27,448 nucleotides of DNA from Nevskiaceae bacterium (lineage in GTDB: Bacteria; Pseudomonadota; Gammaproteobacteria; Steroidobacterales; Steroidobacteraceae). Of this stretch, positions 1 through 8,182 are shown one piece after another. The stretch's first letter is position 1. Every line of letters begins with the position of its first letter. The translations under genes were made by a program, and so were the position numbers. The notes beneath the pieces are model-generated. The model was not told the origin of the DNA and made no database searches. It worked only from the letters and a program-made list of their open reading frames with translations. The stretch spans positions 1 through 27,448 of the forward strand of contig JAITMN010000012.1 in NCBI GenBank assembly GCA_031277355.1. Reading direction: 5' to 3'.

Positions 1-3000
1 AAGATTGGGCAACGCGACGGTGAAGCCTGCGGTCACGCCTTCGGCGCTGACATCCACAAACGGTGGATCGCTGAAACCGTCGAGCGGAATCAGCGAACGC
101 AGACCGTCGATGAACTTCAGAAAGCCGAGAAAACGGATGCCGCCGAAGACAATATCAATCTCGGTCTTGAGGCTGGACCCGGAGCGAAACGCCAGCCGAT
201 CAAAGTGAAAACCCATCAACGGCTGGCCGGGCAGAAGCTGGATGTCGAAATTCTTCAGTTCGGCGAGGATATCGACACCGCCGCCGCCTGCGCCGCTGCC
301 GCGCACGTCGATGGACAGCAGCAGCGCATCCTCACTGCCGGGAATGAAGATGGCTTTGCTCTTGTCGCCGCCGCTATACGGCCAGTGGCGAATCTTCGGC
401 CGCCAATCCAGATGCGCGCGGAACGACAGATTGCCCGGATCAAAACCATTGATGAACGCCACCACCTGTTCGATCAACGGCTCGACGGTATTGAGCACCG
501 ACAACAACGCGCCGGTGAGCCGCTCGACCTGCGCCCGCAGGGTTGGCCCTAGAACCGCAGCGTTGTCCGCCGCCGTGTTGCGCACCTCCTCAACCAGACC
601 TCTGAGCGTATCGAACGCATCCGACAGCGCATCTTCAACCTCTTCGGCATCGCCGCCGGTGTCGAGCAGGCTGCTGACAGCGTCCTCCACCGCCTTGACC
701 GCAGCCTTGACCTCATTGGCAAGATTGGCGGGGAATGCTTCGACCTCGCCCTTCACCTTCTCGACTACATCCTTGAACTGCGCCAGATCGCGCAGCAACG
801 CCGAAACGCCATCCATCGCTTCGCTGACGAACTTCGGCGCAAAATCGAGCAGCTTGAAATCGGGGTTCAGCAGATCGAGCAGATCGACCATGCCAAACAG
901 CTTCGGCAGCGCATCGCCCAGAAAGTCCTGCGGATTGAACTGCGCCTTTTGAACATTCGCCACATCGCCGGCAAGCCCGGCCACACGCGACAGCGCAGCC
1001 ACATTGATGTTCGGCTTGATGAAGCCGCCGCTGCTTTGGCTGCTGTCGAACTTGATCCCGGATGCGCTCTCCAATTCCAAAAAGATATCGCCGGCATTGT
1101 TCGCGCCGCCGAAACCGCCATTCACATAGAACTGCGGATACTTCACCGCCGTCACCGGCGAAGAGGGCGTCAGATGCCGCATCGCCGGGATGATCACATC
1201 CGCGCCGATCATCTTCGGCACCGGCACGTCGCCGGAGAAGCTGCCGTCCATCTTCAGCTTCACCGTTTCATTCGACGTGTCGCCCGGATTCAGCGAAGAC
1301 GCAAACGCAATCTGCTGGTTGCGGCCTGCGATTTGGTTCGCGTTGCCCGCTTTGTATGCGTCGACGGCGACGGCTTTATCCGCCAGCACTGTCGAAACGA
1401 ACAGCAGCGGCGTATCGAGGTTCACCGGCTTGCCATCGCGATCGAGCGCGTGGAGCTTCCAGGCAAAGCGCTGGCCGCCGACGCGCGGCCAGAACAGGTC
1501 TTCGTTGTCCACGCCCGTGGGGTCCGTGGTCGGAAAATCAAGATCAGGCGTGACGAGCGGCGCAATGCGCACTTCAGACAACGGCATATCGCGCTGCGAG
1601 TAACGCTTGACCGGTTCGCTGACGATGATGAACTTGCGCTGATACAGCCGGGCCTGCGGATTGTCGGCGTCCTTGATCTTGCGCTCGGTGATTTTCACGA
1701 GGATGGCCTCGTGACCAAACGGGTAGATGTAGCCCGGTTTATCGACCCGCACGAACTGATCGCGTCCCATCGGCGCGATATGCTTCCAGCGCGTGAGGTC
1801 TTCGGGCAGGCCCAGACTCTCGCCCGTGCCTCTGGGCCACACGGCTTCGCCATCGAGCCAGCCGCCCAATGCGGACAGCATCAGCTTGTGAGTCGAGAAG
1901 GGCGCACCGCCTTTTTCCGGCGCGCTGGTGGTCAGACCCACGAGCGTGAGGCGGTTCCTGGCGCTCAGCGACATCAGAAAGGGCGACTCGTTGATGTCTT
2001 GCAGCTTGTGGGGATCGGGATTCAGTTCCATCTCCCGCGCCCATACCGCGCGCAAAATACGCTGCGCGTTTTCGCGTTCATCGATCGTGACCGAACCATC
2101 CTGCGCCACCGACCGCACGCCAAGACGCGAGTGCCACAGTTCCACGCGCGAAGGATCATCGGGCGCGGCCACCGGCGTGTTCGCATGCGCCCAACCGCCG
2201 AGCTTGCTGGGCGACATCGACAATCGAAACGGAATCTCGATGGCGGTTTCGTCGTCCTTCGGCGCGCGTGGCGCGTTGAGGGCGGCGGTGACGATCGGCT
2301 TCACGGCGGCAACGGCGTCGATCCTCGCGGCGATTTCCGACTTGGCCCGCGCCGCCGGCGTGCGCAGATCGATGGCTGCGGCGCTCACCAAACGAGTGCG
2401 GGTTTGCCGCAAAGTCGCGGCGTCGCGGATCAACTGGCTGGTGGTGCGCGGCGCCGATGACACCTTCGACGCCGCCGCATCGAGCACAAGCTGACCCGCC
2501 ACGTCGAACAACTGCGCACCACCGAAAGTGGCCGTCAGCGGTTGCAATACCGGCGGATTCGGCGCCGCCGCCACCGCCGTTGCATACGGTTTTGCCAACG
2601 GCACGACGCGCATCTGAAGCCGCGCCATCGCGTCGAGAATTCCCTCCACCGAATAGCCAATCTCCGCGCCCGCCGGAATGATGAACACCACACGGCTGCG
2701 CCGCGCCGCACGCGCGCCAACGGGCGTCGGCGCGAACTCCAGGTCAACACCATTGGCCTCGCGCGTCGCCTGTTCACCCACATGCTGATAGGCCAGACGC
2801 ACCACCAGCGAACCGGCTTTGCCGCCCGCGCGCAGCACCGGCTTGCCCTGCGAGGTTTCGCGCGTCACGCCAAGGGCAACGATGTCGAGCGCCAGCAAGT
2901 CTTCAGGCCGGACGATGGTGAAGCGGATGCCGGTGGACTTGTGCGGCAGCCCGTCGGGGACCAGCGTGACGCCCGGCGTCAATTCCGCCAGCGCTTCAGC

Positions 3001-3081
3001 GGAAGTCAGCACGTCGGCAGCCTTGTCCAGCCGCTTGAACGTGGCCGAAGTCAGGTCGTGCAGGACTTTGTCGTTAGCCAT
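1..3081 (-). CDS. Very large protein of unknown function, 3' end beyond the window
   Basis: I do not recognise this protein. On the minus strand the frame from the ATG at 3081 stays open for 1027 codons to the left edge without a stop, so the protein is longer than 1027 residues. The start is supported by GAGAGG about 8 bases upstream. The N-terminus (MANDKVLHDLTSATFKRLDK) has no signal peptide and I see no clear membrane segment. Residues about 1-700 look mainly like beta-rich segments. Residues about 710-880 are strongly amphipathic and probably helical (for example DLLDLLNPDFKLLDF, then alternating acidic and basic heptad-like stretches). From about 910 it returns to beta-like sequence with Gly-rich turns. 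It is transcribed away from the Ser/Thr kinase across a shared 165-bp intergenic region, so common regulation is plausible. An effector or surface role is only a guess. Confidence 0.85.
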   Translation of the reverse strand, partial: MANDKVLHDLTSATFKRLDKAADVLTSAEALAELTPGVTLVPDGLPHKSTGIRFTIVRPEDLLALDIVALGVTRETSQGKPVLRAGGKAGSLVVRLAYQHVGEQATREANGVDLEFAPTPVGARAARRSRVVFIIPAGAEIGYSVEGILDAMARLQMRVVPLAKPYATAVAAAPNPPVLQPLTATFGGAQLFDVAGQLVLDAAASKVSSAPRTTSQLIRDAATLRQTRTRLVSAAAIDLRTPAARAKSEIAARIDAVAAVKPIVTAALNAPRAPKDDETAIEIPFRLSMSPSKLGGWAHANTPVAAPDDPSRVELWHSRLGVRSVAQDGSVTIDERENAQRILRAVWAREMELNPDPHKLQDINESPFLMSLSARNRLTLVGLTTSAPEKGGAPFSTHKLMLSALGGWLDGEAVWPRGTGESLGLPEDLTRWKHIAPMGRDQFVRVDKPGYIYPFGHEAILVKITERKIKDADNPQARLYQRKFIIVSEPVKRYSQRDMPLSEVRIAPLVTPDLDFPTTDPTGVDNEDLFWPRVGGQRFAWKLHALDRDGKPVNLDTPLLFVSTVLADKAVAVDAYKAGNANQIAGRNQQIAFASSLNPGDTSNETVKLKMDGSFSGDVPVPKMIGADVIIPAMRHLTPSSPVTAVKYPQFYVNGGFGGANNAGDIFLELESASGIKFDSSQSSGGFIKPNINVAALSRVAGLAGDVANVQKAQFNPQDFLGDALPKLFGMVDLLDLLNPDFKLLDFAPKFVSEAMDGVSALLRDLAQFKDVVEKVKGEVEAFPANLANEVKAAVKAVEDAVSSLLDTGGDAEEVEDALSDAFDTLRGLVEEVRNTAADNAAVLGPTLRAQVERLTGALLSVLNTVEPLIEQVVAFINGFDPGNLSFRAHLDWRPKIRHWPYSGGDKSKAIFIPGSEDALLLSIDVRGSGAGGGGVDILAELKNFDIQLLPGQPLMGFHFDRLAFRSGSSLKTEIDIVFGGIRFLGFLKFIDGLRSLIPLDGFSDPPFVDVSAEGVTAGFTVALPNL

Positions 3082-3246
3082 GCTTGAATCCCTCTCAGAT
3101 GCATCAAGAAACAGCATCCCTATTCATGCATTACGCAAAACACCCCTGCCTCCCGACACGCGCCGACAAAAATTCTTCCCGTAACGCCGCCGCGCACTCC
3201 AAACGCGCTGGTAGACTCCAAGCCGCTTGAGCTTTCCACTGTCTCG
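3082..3246. promoter_or_regulatory. Divergent intergenic region between the large unknown gene and the kinase gene
   Basis: These 165 bases separate two divergent starts and must hold both promoters. I see no convincing -35/-10 pair. An 8-bp palindrome GATGCATC lies at 3098-3105 and a second ATGCAT at 3126-3131, about 27 bp apart centre to centre, on the side nearer the large gene. They could be a paired operator, but this is only a pattern. The part nearer the kinase is GC-rich with nothing recognisable. Confidence 0.35.
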
Positions 3247-5949
3247 GTGAGGCGCGGTTTGGCCGATATCCCCATTTCCGGCGGTTTTCTCGACGAACCT
3301 GTGCTGCGTGCGCACTGCGACGATTCGAGCCTCAACGAGCACGTCTGCGGTCCCTGGATCACCGGCCGTTTGATCGGCCCGTTCCGGCTCACGCACCGGC
3401 TCGGCACCGGTGGCATGGGCGAGGTCTGGCTCGCCGAGCGCGTGGAAGGGCAATTCACGCAGACCGTTGCGTTGAAGCTGATGCTGCCCGGCTCCAATAC
3501 GTCGTACAGCCGCTTTCTGGCCGAGCGTCAGATTCTTGCGCGGCTGGAACATCCGGGCATCGCGCGCCTGTATGACGGCGGCGTGACCGACGAAGGCTGG
3601 CCGTGGATGGCGATGGAATACGTGCGCGGCCACGATCTGATCCGCTGGTGCCAAACGCACAACGCCAGCCTGCAACAGCGCCTCACACTGCTGCTGCAAG
3701 TGTGCGACGCGGTGGCCTATGCGCACGCGCATCTGGTCGTACACCGCGACATCAAACCAACGAATATCTTTGTTACCGACGAAGGCGGCGTGAAGCTGCT
3801 GGATTTCGGCATCGCCAAACTGTTGTCCGACGATGTGACGCCGGGCGAAGCCACACGCACGGTGCAACTGTCGCCGAACTACGCTGCGCCGGAGCAGTTG
3901 GAGGGCGGCGCGATCACCACGGCCACCGATGTCTTTGCGCTCGGCGTCACGCTGTACAAATTGTTGACGAACCGTTTGCCGTGGAGCGACGACGCCACCC
4001 CGCTGGGCGGCGCATTTCAGCGCCTGCTGAATGAGAATGCGCCGACCGCAAGCCACGTCATCGACGGCCCCGTGCCCGCCAAAGCGCTGCGCGGTGATCT
4101 GGACGCCATCATCGGCAAGGCGCTGCGCAAAGCCCCCGCCGCGCGCTACCCCGATGCGCGTGCGTTGGGCGATGACCTTCGGCGTTATCTGAACAACGAG
4201 CCGGTGCGGGCGCGCAGCGGCGCGCGTTCGTATGTGATCCGCCGCTTTGTGCGTCGTCACTGGCTGCCCTTGTCTGCCGCCGCGATGACTTTTCTCGCGC
4301 TGACGGCTGGACTATCCACCGCGCTATCGCAACAGCAGCGCGCCGAGCGCGAGGCGCTGCGCGCGCAACGTGAAACCGAACGCGCGCTGCGAATTCAGGA
4401 TTTTCTGATCGGCATCTTCGACACTGCCAATCCGCGTCTGACGCAAACCGGCAAAGCGGCCACCGAATTGACGGCGCAAGACCTGCTCGACGCCAGCGCC
4501 GAACGCATCGAGAGTCAGTTCAGCGCCGATCCGGAGGCGCAGATCGCGCTGCTCAAGGCGATGCGCGACATCCATGCCCAGTACCGGCAGCACGAGCGTG
4601 CCGAACAATTGCAGAAACGCTATGTGCAATTGCTCTTGCAGCATCACAAAGATGAACCGGCGCGGTGGATCGGCGCGCAATTGGAGGGTATCGATCAGCT
4701 GATCGATCGTCTGGACTACACGCAAGCGCTGCATCAACTGGATGCGCTCGATGCGTCGATCCGCGATGCGGGCCTTGATCAGAGCATCGTCCGCGCGGAC
4801 TGGTGGAACGAGCGCGGCCACGCGCTGTATGGCAGCAGCGCAAAGCTGCCGGAACGAATTGCCGCCTATCGCCAAGCCCAAGCGCTATACGCCCGCATCG
4901 CGCCCAAAGATTGGCGGAATTTTTCCACCGTGGGAAATATCGCCGGCGCGTACTACCAAGCCGGGGATTACGACAATGCACAGCGCCACTTCGAAGAAGC
5001 GCTGTCAATTGCGCTGAACCTCGACGTGCCCGAAACCGAGCTGGGCATGTTCTACAACAATCTGGGCAGGGTGGCGGGCAACCGTGGCGCATTTGCCGAC
5101 GCCGATGCCGCCTATACACGCGCCGAGCAGATTGCCCGCCGCACCTACGGGGAAACGCAGCCGTACTACTGGGAGATTGCGGCCAATCACGCCGCGACGG
5201 TACACAGCAGCGGCGACCGGCAACGCGCGCTGGCGCTGTTCGAAGCGCTGCTGACCCTCATCCCGGCCGACTCCTCGCAATACGAGGCGATTCAGGCGCG
5301 TGAAGCCTATGCCGGCGCGCTGCTTGCCGAAGGCCGCGCGATGCAGGCGCTTGAGATACTGCAAGCCATCGAGCGCCAGTTCCAGAGCATCAGCCGATAC
5401 GACGCCGACCTGCCGCGCATACGTCAACGGTTGGGCGAGGCTTACGCCTACATTGGCCGCACCGATGAGGCCCGCCGCCTGCTGCAAGCCGTGCTGGAGC
5501 AGCGCGTCGCGCGCAATCAGCCCGACAACCCTTCGCTGATGACGATCCGCCAACGCTGGGGCCGCTTCCTGCTGGCGCGCGGCGATATCGCCGGCGCACA
5601 GACGCAATTGCGCGAAGTGCTGGATCGGGATCACGGCCGCAATCTCGTCGCCACCGCGCTGGCGCTGGCGGATATGGCGCGCGTGGAGTTGGCGCGTGGC
5701 GATGCGCAGGCGGCGCTGAGCGCCAGCACACAGGCGATGCAGCGGTGGAACAACGCCATCACGGGAGCGCGCGACGTGCGCCAGGGCCCAAGCATCTGGC
5801 TGGCGCACAGCGCCGCGCTGAACGCCACCGGCAACAAGGCCGAAGCGCTGAAGTATGCGCAACAGGCGCTGGAAGCCAGCCAAAGGTATGACGATGCTTC
5901 AGCCGCGTCGATCAAACAGGCGCAAGAGGCAGTGGAGGCAGCGCGCTGA
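3247..5949 (+). CDS. Membrane-anchored Ser/Thr protein kinase with TPR-rich C-terminal region
   Basis: This 900-residue Hanks-type kinase probably senses a signal through its C-terminal region and phosphorylates Ser/Thr on a partner. The catalytic domain spans about residues 46-315: glycine loop GTGGMGEV (53-60), ATP-binding Lys77 in VALKL, helix-C Glu93, HRDIKPTN (166-173, so an RD kinase), DFG (186-188) and APE (214-216). One membrane helix follows at about 339-360. Residues about 370-900 are Ala-rich helical repeats of TPR type, which should lie on the periplasmic side. The start used is a GTG at 3247; the frame is open upstream, so the N-terminus is uncertain, but the kinase domain is complete. 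It converges on the ECF sigma factor gene (ends 5986). Kinase plus ECF43-type sigma pairs are known in Vibrio (PknT/EcfP) and Xanthomonas (PknS/EcfK), so the sigma factor is the likely substrate. Confidence 0.93.
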   Translation: MRRGLADIPISGGFLDEPVLRAHCDDSSLNEHVCGPWITGRLIGPFRLTHRLGTGGMGEVWLAERVEGQFTQTVALKLMLPGSNTSYSRFLAERQILARLEHPGIARLYDGGVTDEGWPWMAMEYVRGHDLIRWCQTHNASLQQRLTLLLQVCDAVAYAHAHLVVHRDIKPTNIFVTDEGGVKLLDFGIAKLLSDDVTPGEATRTVQLSPNYAAPEQLEGGAITTATDVFALGVTLYKLLTNRLPWSDDATPLGGAFQRLLNENAPTASHVIDGPVPAKALRGDLDAIIGKALRKAPAARYPDARALGDDLRRYLNNEPVRARSGARSYVIRRFVRRHWLPLSAAAMTFLALTAGLSTALSQQQRAEREALRAQRETERALRIQDFLIGIFDTANPRLTQTGKAATELTAQDLLDASAERIESQFSADPEAQIALLKAMRDIHAQYRQHERAEQLQKRYVQLLLQHHKDEPARWIGAQLEGIDQLIDRLDYTQALHQLDALDASIRDAGLDQSIVRADWWNERGHALYGSSAKLPERIAAYRQAQALYARIAPKDWRNFSTVGNIAGAYYQAGDYDNAQRHFEEALSIALNLDVPETELGMFYNNLGRVAGNRGAFADADAAYTRAEQIARRTYGETQPYYWEIAANHAATVHSSGDRQRALALFEALLTLIPADSSQYEAIQAREAYAGALLAEGRAMQALEILQAIERQFQSISRYDADLPRIRQRLGEAYAYIGRTDEARRLLQAVLEQRVARNQPDNPSLMTIRQRWGRFLLARGDIAGAQTQLREVLDRDHGRNLVATALALADMARVELARGDAQAALSASTQAMQRWNNAITGARDVRQGPSIWLAHSAALNATGNKAEALKYAQQALEASQRYDDASAASIKQAQEAVEAAR

Positions 5950-5988
5950 AGGGCAACGCCGTTGTCTTGAACCTCTACCCGCCCTTCA
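5947..5988. terminator. Possible bidirectional terminator between kinase and sigma factor genes
   Basis: TGAAGGGC (5947-5954) pairs perfectly with GCCCTTCA (5981-5988) across a 26-base loop. The kinase stop codon forms the left edge of the stem and the sigma-factor stop codon the right edge. There is no T-tract on either side and the loop is long, so termination is only a possibility suggested by the convergent position. Confidence 0.3.
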
Positions 5989-6501
5989 ATCCGCGCCCAG
6001 CGCCGCGTAGATGATCGTCTTGGCGCGATTCCAATCCCGCTGCACCGTGCGCTCGGTGATGTTCAGCGCATCGGCGGTTTGCCGCTGCGAGTATCCGGCG
6101 AAGTAGCGGCACTCCACCACGCGCGCCAGACGCGGTTCCTGCGCTTCCAGATTCACCAGCGCCTGATCCAGCGCGATGAGACATTCATCGCTTTGCGCCA
6201 GCAGGTCGTGCGCTTCATCCAGCGATATCTGCGCCACATCGCCGCCGCGCTTCTGCGCCCACTGTTCACGCGCATAACCCACCAGCACCTGACGCATCGC
6301 CATCGCCGCCAGATTCAGAAAATGCGCCCGGCTCTGCCATCGGCCCTGCTGGAAAAGCTTCAGATACGCCTCATTCACCAGCGCCGTGGTTTGCAGCGTA
6401 TCCGAACCATTCAGACGGCGGCGCTCGCGATGCGCGAGCCGCCGCAACTGCGTCTGCATCACCTGCACCAGCAGATGAATGTCGTCGCCTTCCAAGGCCA
6501 A
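5986..6501 (-). CDS. ECF sigma factor (TIGR02999/ECF43-like), likely kinase-activated
   Basis: This 171-residue protein is an extracytoplasmic-function sigma factor that should direct RNA polymerase to a special promoter set. Region 2 is at about residues 15-90 and a region 4 helix-turn-helix at about 120-165 (YSQRQTADALNITERTVQRD). At the region 2.2 site where most ECF factors carry acidic DAED, this one has Gln37-Thr38-Thr39-Ala40, followed by LVNEAYLKL. That substitution is the mark of the ECF43 group, in which a partner kinase phosphorylates a Thr here to restore binding to core polymerase. The start is a TTG at 6501, or possibly TTG 6495; an in-frame TAG upstream excludes a longer product. 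The N-terminal helix looks shorter than I expect for the family. It starts 11 bases after the stop of the secreted-protein gene, so translational coupling is likely. Confidence 0.93.
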   Translation of the reverse strand: MALEGDDIHLLVQVMQTQLRRLAHRERRRLNGSDTLQTTALVNEAYLKLFQQGRWQSRAHFLNLAAMAMRQVLVGYAREQWAQKRGGDVAQISLDEAHDLLAQSDECLIALDQALVNLEAQEPRLARVVECRYFAGYSQRQTADALNITERTVQRDWNRAKTIIYAALGAD

Positions 6502-6512
6502 ACCCGCGCCGG

Positions 6513-7187
6513 CTACTGCCCCAGAATCACGCTATCGAACAGGCGATTGGCCTTCTCCTGAAACGCCGCGTCTTTATTGGCCTCGGCATAGCTCTGATGG
6601 AATTTGATCTCCACGCCGGCAAGCTCATTGATATTCGGCAAGCCACAGTACAGCGCATACTGTTCACTGATGCCGCCGGCTGCATTGCCGGCGGGAGCCG
6701 GCGTTGCGGGGGCTGGCGTTGCGGGAGCCGACTTTCCGGAAGCCGGCCTTGCCGGAGCCGGTTTTCTCTTGAGCACCAGATGCGCGCGAGCGCATTGTTC
6801 CGGGCGCTTGGGGTCCGCCGTAACAGACACTTCCACAAGGGTGAACGTGGGGCTGCGCGTGTAACTGAGCTTGACCTTGCGCTCCATGTTCGTGAGGAAT
6901 TTGCGCATGGGCTGGATGGGAATATCCAGCTTCATCACCCCAGCCTCGATTTGGCTGTTCTCCGATGCCGCCAGATCACCCTTGGTGATCATCACGGCAG
7001 CCCCCTTGCGCTCCAGCGTCCAGCCATCCTCATTCGGCGCATAGAAAGCCCCGCCCCAGACAACGCCGCCATCCTTGATACCAAAGGAAATCGCCTCACC
7101 AGCACGTTCCTGCGCGCCTGCGCTGGCGGCGACAAGGCAGGCAGATGCGATGATGGCAGCGATGCCGGTTCTCTCAGGACTATTCAT
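6513..7187 (-). CDS. Secreted protein of unknown function with a Pro/Ala repeat linker, upstream of the sigma factor
   Basis: I do not recognise this 224-residue protein. It has a signal peptide (residues 1-26, hydrophobic core AAIIASACLVAASAGA, likely cut near AGA-QE), so it should be periplasmic or outside. A folded-looking domain (about 30-140) is followed by a low-complexity linker (143-172) built from five-residue PATPA-type repeats and then a C-terminal part of about 50 residues. Two cysteines remain after cleavage (Cys132 and Cys181), one on each side of the linker, and could form a disulfide. The ATG start is preceded by AAGGA about 8 bases upstream. It is the first gene of a two-gene operon with the ECF sigma factor, which suggests a signal-sensing or target role in that pathway, but no function can be read from the sequence. 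Confidence 0.85.
   Translation of the reverse strand: MNSPERTGIAAIIASACLVAASAGAQERAGEAISFGIKDGGVVWGGAFYAPNEDGWTLERKGAAVMITKGDLAASENSQIEAGVMKLDIPIQPMRKFLTNMERKVKLSYTRSPTFTLVEVSVTADPKRPEQCARAHLVLKRKPAPARPASGKSAPATPAPATPAPAGNAAGGISEQYALYCGLPNINELAGVEIKFHQSYAEANKDAAFQEKANRLFDSVILGQ
6696..6770. repeat. Five imperfect 15-bp tandem repeats within the secreted-protein gene
   Basis: Units start at 6696, 6711, 6726, 6741 and 6756, with a consensus near AGCCGGCGTTGCGGG; the first two units are the most alike. On the minus strand they encode the five-residue Pro/Ala repeats of the linker. The unit length is a multiple of three, so copy-number changes would keep the frame and only change linker length. 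Confidence 0.8.
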
Positions 7188-7213
7188 GACTGAATTCCTT
7201 GTATTTTTAGTAG

Positions 7214-7236
7214 AGACGATTTGAACCCCAGACGAT
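7214..7236. repeat. Short direct repeat AGACGAT, period 16 bp
   Basis: AGACGAT occurs at 7214-7220 and again at 7230-7236 in the 54-bp gap between two divergent genes. It could be a tandem operator half-site pair or chance. It overlaps the candidate -10 element on the minus strand. Confidence 0.3.
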
Positions 7237-7240
7237 TATA
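7235..7240 (-). promoter_or_regulatory. Candidate -10 element for the secreted-protein/sigma operon
   Basis: The minus strand reads TATAAT exactly, about 47 bases upstream of the ATG at 7187, a normal distance for a promoter. No good TTGACA-like -35 lies at the right spacing. The same A/T-rich spot overlaps the start of trmO on the other strand, so chance is possible. Confidence 0.3.
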
Positions 7241-7241
7241 A

Positions 7242-8045
7242 ATGACAACCCCCGACACACTGACACTTCACCCCATCGGCGTGATGCACACCGCTCACGC
7301 CGGCAAGGTGGACGCCCCGCGCCAGCCCGCCGCCGCGCCCGATGCGCGCGGCATCATCGAACTGCGCGCGGACCTGAACCTCCAGCACGCCATCGAAGAC
7401 CTGGCCGGCTGGGAGCGCATCTGGGTGATCTTCTGGTTCAACCGCAACGCCGGCTGGCGTCCGAAGGTGTTGCCACCGCGCAGCACCACCGGCCGCAAGG
7501 GCGTGCTGGCCACGCGCTCACCGCATCGCCCGAATCCCCTGGGGTTGTCGGTGCTGCGGCTGGAACGCATCGAGGGCCTTGCGCTGCACGTGCGCGACGT
7601 GGACCTGCTCGACGGCACGCCGATACTCGACATCAAGCCCTATGTGCCCTACACCGACGCCTTCCCCGAATCGGCCAGCGGCTGGCTCGAACCGGCCGCC
7701 GCCGATCCGCGCGCGGCCTGGCAGGTGCAGTTCACCGCCGAAGCCGAAGCCCAACTGGCGTGGATCGCGCAGCACAGCGCCCTGCCCCTGCGCGAACGCA
7801 TCCTCGCCACGCTGTCGCTGGGCCCGCAGCCGCATCCCTACCGGCGCATCCGCCACGGCCGCAACGGCGCACAACTGGCCGTGCGCGACTGGCGCGTGGA
7901 TTTTGACATCGCAAGCCCGCAACACATCCGCGTGCTGCGCATCCGCAGCGGGTATGATCCGCAGCAATTGGCCCGCACACCGCGCGGGCCGGATGATCCC
8001 ATCGACTTGCATCAGCGCTATATCGCGCGATGCAGCGCCGGGTAA
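7242..8045 (+). CDS. trmO: tRNA (N6-threonylcarbamoyladenosine37-N6)-methyltransferase TrmO
   Basis: This enzyme uses S-adenosylmethionine to methylate t6A at position 37 of certain threonine tRNAs, giving m6t6A next to the anticodon. The 267-residue protein carries the family's N-terminal beta-barrel SAM domain (about 5-150). Its conserved motifs are RSPHRPNPLG (92-101), DLLDGTPILDIKPYVPY (121-137) and the opening LHPIGVMHT. The C-terminal domain (about 155-260) includes HPYRRI and a DPQQ-type tail, as in the Enterobacteria and Xanthomonas forms. The length is slightly above the E. coli protein because of the N-terminus and an Ala/Pro stretch near residue 30. The ATG at 7242 gives the usual N-terminus, but there is no obvious ribosome-binding site. 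It appears to be a single-gene unit between divergent and downstream genes. Confidence 0.95.
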   Translation: MTTPDTLTLHPIGVMHTAHAGKVDAPRQPAAAPDARGIIELRADLNLQHAIEDLAGWERIWVIFWFNRNAGWRPKVLPPRSTTGRKGVLATRSPHRPNPLGLSVLRLERIEGLALHVRDVDLLDGTPILDIKPYVPYTDAFPESASGWLEPAAADPRAAWQVQFTAEAEAQLAWIAQHSALPLRERILATLSLGPQPHPYRRIRHGRNGAQLAVRDWRVDFDIASPQHIRVLRIRSGYDPQQLARTPRGPDDPIDLHQRYIARCSAG

Positions 8046-8123
8046 GGAACCGTTTGACGCCCGGCGTGTCCAAACTTCGATGCGATGGACGAATTCGGTA
8101 TGCGAACTGGCGCGGTAGAGACT

Positions 8124-8160
8124 TTGACAAAAGGCACAGCAATCTTGATGACAATACAAC
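8124..8160 (+). promoter_or_regulatory. Candidate promoter for the efflux operon
   Basis: A perfect TTGACA at 8124-8129 lies in the 137-bp gap upstream of the MacA-like gene. The following -10 is weak: ATGACA (8148-8153) is 18 bases downstream and GACAAT (8150-8155) is 20 bases downstream. The position, about 25-35 bases before the ATG at 8183, suits a short leader. Confidence 0.35.
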
Positions 8161-8182
8161 ATCCTGCGAAGGCAAACCAACC

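Noticed and set aside
949..2460. 503-codon plus-strand open frame
   Set aside because: It is antisense to the large minus-strand gene, is full of His/Arg/Gln runs typical of mirror frames in GC-rich DNA, and has no recognisable motif; the minus frame has a good ribosome-binding site and normal composition.
3124..4260. 378-codon minus-strand frame
   Set aside because: It lies opposite the kinase catalytic domain, whose motifs are intact; composition is that of a mirror frame.
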